A stretch of DNA of 64,000 nucleotides from the NCBI GenBank assembly GCA_025200525.1, contig CM045758.1, positions 193,724,463 through 193,788,462 of the forward strand, given 5' to 3'. A model generated the notes under the pieces. It did not search any database, was not told the DNA's origin, and worked only from the letters and a program-made list of their open reading frames with translations. Made by a program: the position numbers and the translations under genes. This DNA is from Camellia lanceoleosa (lineage: Eukaryota; Streptophyta; Magnoliopsida; Ericales; Theaceae). Below, one piece after another: positions 62,280 to 64,000 of this stretch (its first letter is position 1; each line of letters begins with the position of its first letter).

Positions 62280-62830
62280 CCGAGTCCTAGTAGACAATGG
62301 GCGGCGGTTAATTTATTACCAAAGTCTTCTTTGAAGAAATTAGGAAGAAGAATCCAAGGTTGATCCCAACCAAGACAACCATTCTTTGGTTTCTTTGGAG
62401 ATAAGCAGATGGCCCAAGGTATTTTGCCTATTAATTTGGCGTGGGAACCGAGGATTGTATGACATTCTTCGTGATCGGCAAAGAATGCTAAATATAATGC
62501 CTTACTTGGAAGGGACCGGATTCACACCAACAAGTGTGTACCTTCCTCTTGCATCGAAGATCATGATGGCTCACGGGTAATGGAGAGACAGAGGAGATTG
62601 ATGCATCCTCAACCTTTCATAGCTTGTGCGGATTTTGCGAAGCCAAACTATATATTGAAGGGTAACTCCACTCAAGATATTGAGAAAGGCGATGGCTCAC
62701 CAAGTGACGGTGATGAGGAAGTTACACATCTAAAGCACTTGGTCCAGAAAGTCTTGATGAAGAGGTTGCCGTGAAAGATGACAACGATGCTGGTTATAGG
62801 CAAAGAAGTGAAGAGAAGCCAATTCATTGG
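62280..62830 (+). pseudogene. Retroviral-type aspartic protease region, broken
   Basis: Just after the TGA, VLVDNG is readable at 62284-62301, the protease active-site position in plant Gypsy elements, where DNG replaces the usual D(S/T)G in some lineages. The following conserved block is split between frames, with MVSLEISRWPKVF and TGFTPTSVYLPLASKIMMAHG in different phases. Confidence 0.6.
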
Positions 62831-64000
62831 CTTTGATTAAATACTCATCATTGGATGTAAGCGATAGTCCGTATGCGAAACAAGAGAGAGAAGCCATGAC
62901 AATTGGCTGTGAACAAGAACAACAACAGGTCAGGAGATTGACCTTTGGGAAATATTGTGCATTGGACATTGAAACAAAAGTCCAGGAAATACAAGAAGAG
63001 GACGCCTTATGGACAGATTTTGTCTATGAGGAAGAAAGTAGAGATGTCGAAATAGAGAACTTAGAGGCAGAACAAGGTGAAAAGATTGCTTCGAAGGTTG
63101 AAGAAACCAAAGAGAAAGCTCCAATAAACTCTCAAACGCAGGACCCCTTAGAAGAAGTGAATTTAGGGGAAGGTTCTGTGCAGCAGCCCACTTACATAAG
63201 TACCTGTTTGAATGTTCTGGACAGAGACCAGTTGTTGGTTGTCTTAAAGAAGTACAAAGATTGTTTTGCGTGGTCTTACAATGAACTACCAGGATTGGAT
63301 AGATCATTGGTGGAACATAGGCTTCCTTTGAAGCCTAATTTCAAGCCATACAAACAGAAACCTAGGAGGATGAGTCCAGATGTAATTCAGAAGGTCAAGG
63401 AAGAAATTCTTAGATTACTCAAGGCAGACTTTATTAGGACGGCCAGATATGTTGAATGGCTATCTAATATTGTGCCTGTAGTTAAGAAAAATGGCAAAAT
63501 GAGGGTATGCATCGATTTCAGGAACTTAAATCTAGCAACTCCTAAAGATGAATACCCTATGCCTATAGTGGATCTATTGGTGGACAGTTCAGCAGGGCAC
63601 CAAGTTTTATCAATGATGGATGGCCACTCTGGTTATAATCAAATATGTATTGCAGAGGAAGACATCCACAAGACAAAGATTCAGATGCCCAGGAATATTG
63701 GCACCTTGAATGGGTTAAGATGCCATTTGGTCGAAGAATCGGAGCTACGTGTCGAGGGCTATGAACACCATCTTTCATGACCTTATTGGAGGATATCTAG
63801 AATGTTATATTGATGACATTGTGGTAAAATCCCAGTCCATGGAGAAACACTTGCTTCATTTGGAAGCAGCTTTTGAAAGAATGAGGAAGTTCAAGTTGAA
63901 ACTCAACCCTCTTAAATGTGCTTTTGGTGTGTCATCTGAAATTTCTTGGGTTATGTGGTGCATAAGAAAGGAATACTGATTGATCGAATAAAGCCAAAGC
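62827..64000 (+). pseudogene. pol: Reverse transcriptase, Ty3/Gypsy type, cut by window end
   Basis: Conserved blocks: KPRRMSPDVIQKVKEEILRL, VPVVKKNGKMRVCIDFRNLN, MDGHSGYNQI and, in a second frame, ECYIDDIVVKSQSMEKHLLH with the catalytic YIDD at about 63808. The MDGHSGYNQI plus YIDDIVVKS combination suggests a Tat/Athila-side lineage rather than a chromovirus, an inference from motif memory. A frame change occurs between about 63695 and 63750. RNase H and integrase would lie beyond the window. Confidence 0.85.

Overview
The window is nuclear DNA from a higher plant, almost certainly a eudicot. The protein-coding signal is plant-like: nicotinate phosphoribosyltransferase, the DNA polymerase alpha catalytic subunit and a GPI-type PLC-like phosphodiesterase. 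Introns are AT-rich and follow GT-AG rules, and the repeats are typical plant ones (Harbinger-type and Mutator-type MITEs, MULEs, a Ty3/Gypsy LTR element). No bacterial operon, CRISPR array, tRNA or rRNA gene was seen.

Layout. 1-3950 is AT-rich intergenic DNA with a foldback element. 4224-18450 (+) is a 15-exon NAPRT gene, with introns carrying a CACTA remnant, several MITEs, an 18-bp-TSD LINE fragment and a 1-kb GC-richer insertion. 18451-19456 is a short convergent spacer. 19457-35475 (-) is a 31-exon POLA gene. Its introns hold a 640-bp GGT-rich satellite inside a MITE-like element, a 23-base poly-G run and other MITEs. Its promoter has E2F-type and site II motifs expected of an S-phase gene. 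38480-41850 (-) is a PLC-like phosphodiesterase with a secretion signal and a GPI-type tail. 42000-49350 is repeat-rich intergenic DNA. 49361-55274 is a 5.9-kb MULE with a perfect 9-bp target duplication, and a second TIR element (51951-53639) is nested inside it. 55284-57926 holds further MITEs. 57927 to the window end is the 5' LTR, gag, protease and reverse transcriptase part of a Ty3/Gypsy element; its 3' half lies outside.

A pattern runs across the whole window. Every gene is well conserved exon by exon, yet each carries one or more small reading-frame breaks. Most are single-base losses inside short homopolymers: NAPRT exons 2 and 4; POLA exons 1, 10 and 16 and the last exon; PLC last exon; and many sites in the retroelement. 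Conserved splice sites and protein motifs around the breaks favour a consensus indel problem in the assembly over true decay, but sequence alone cannot settle this.

Functionally the three genes are independent: NAD salvage, lagging-strand priming and a cell-surface phosphodiesterase. The two right-hand genes recall the Arabidopsis ICU2 neighbourhood, so the order may be ancestral.
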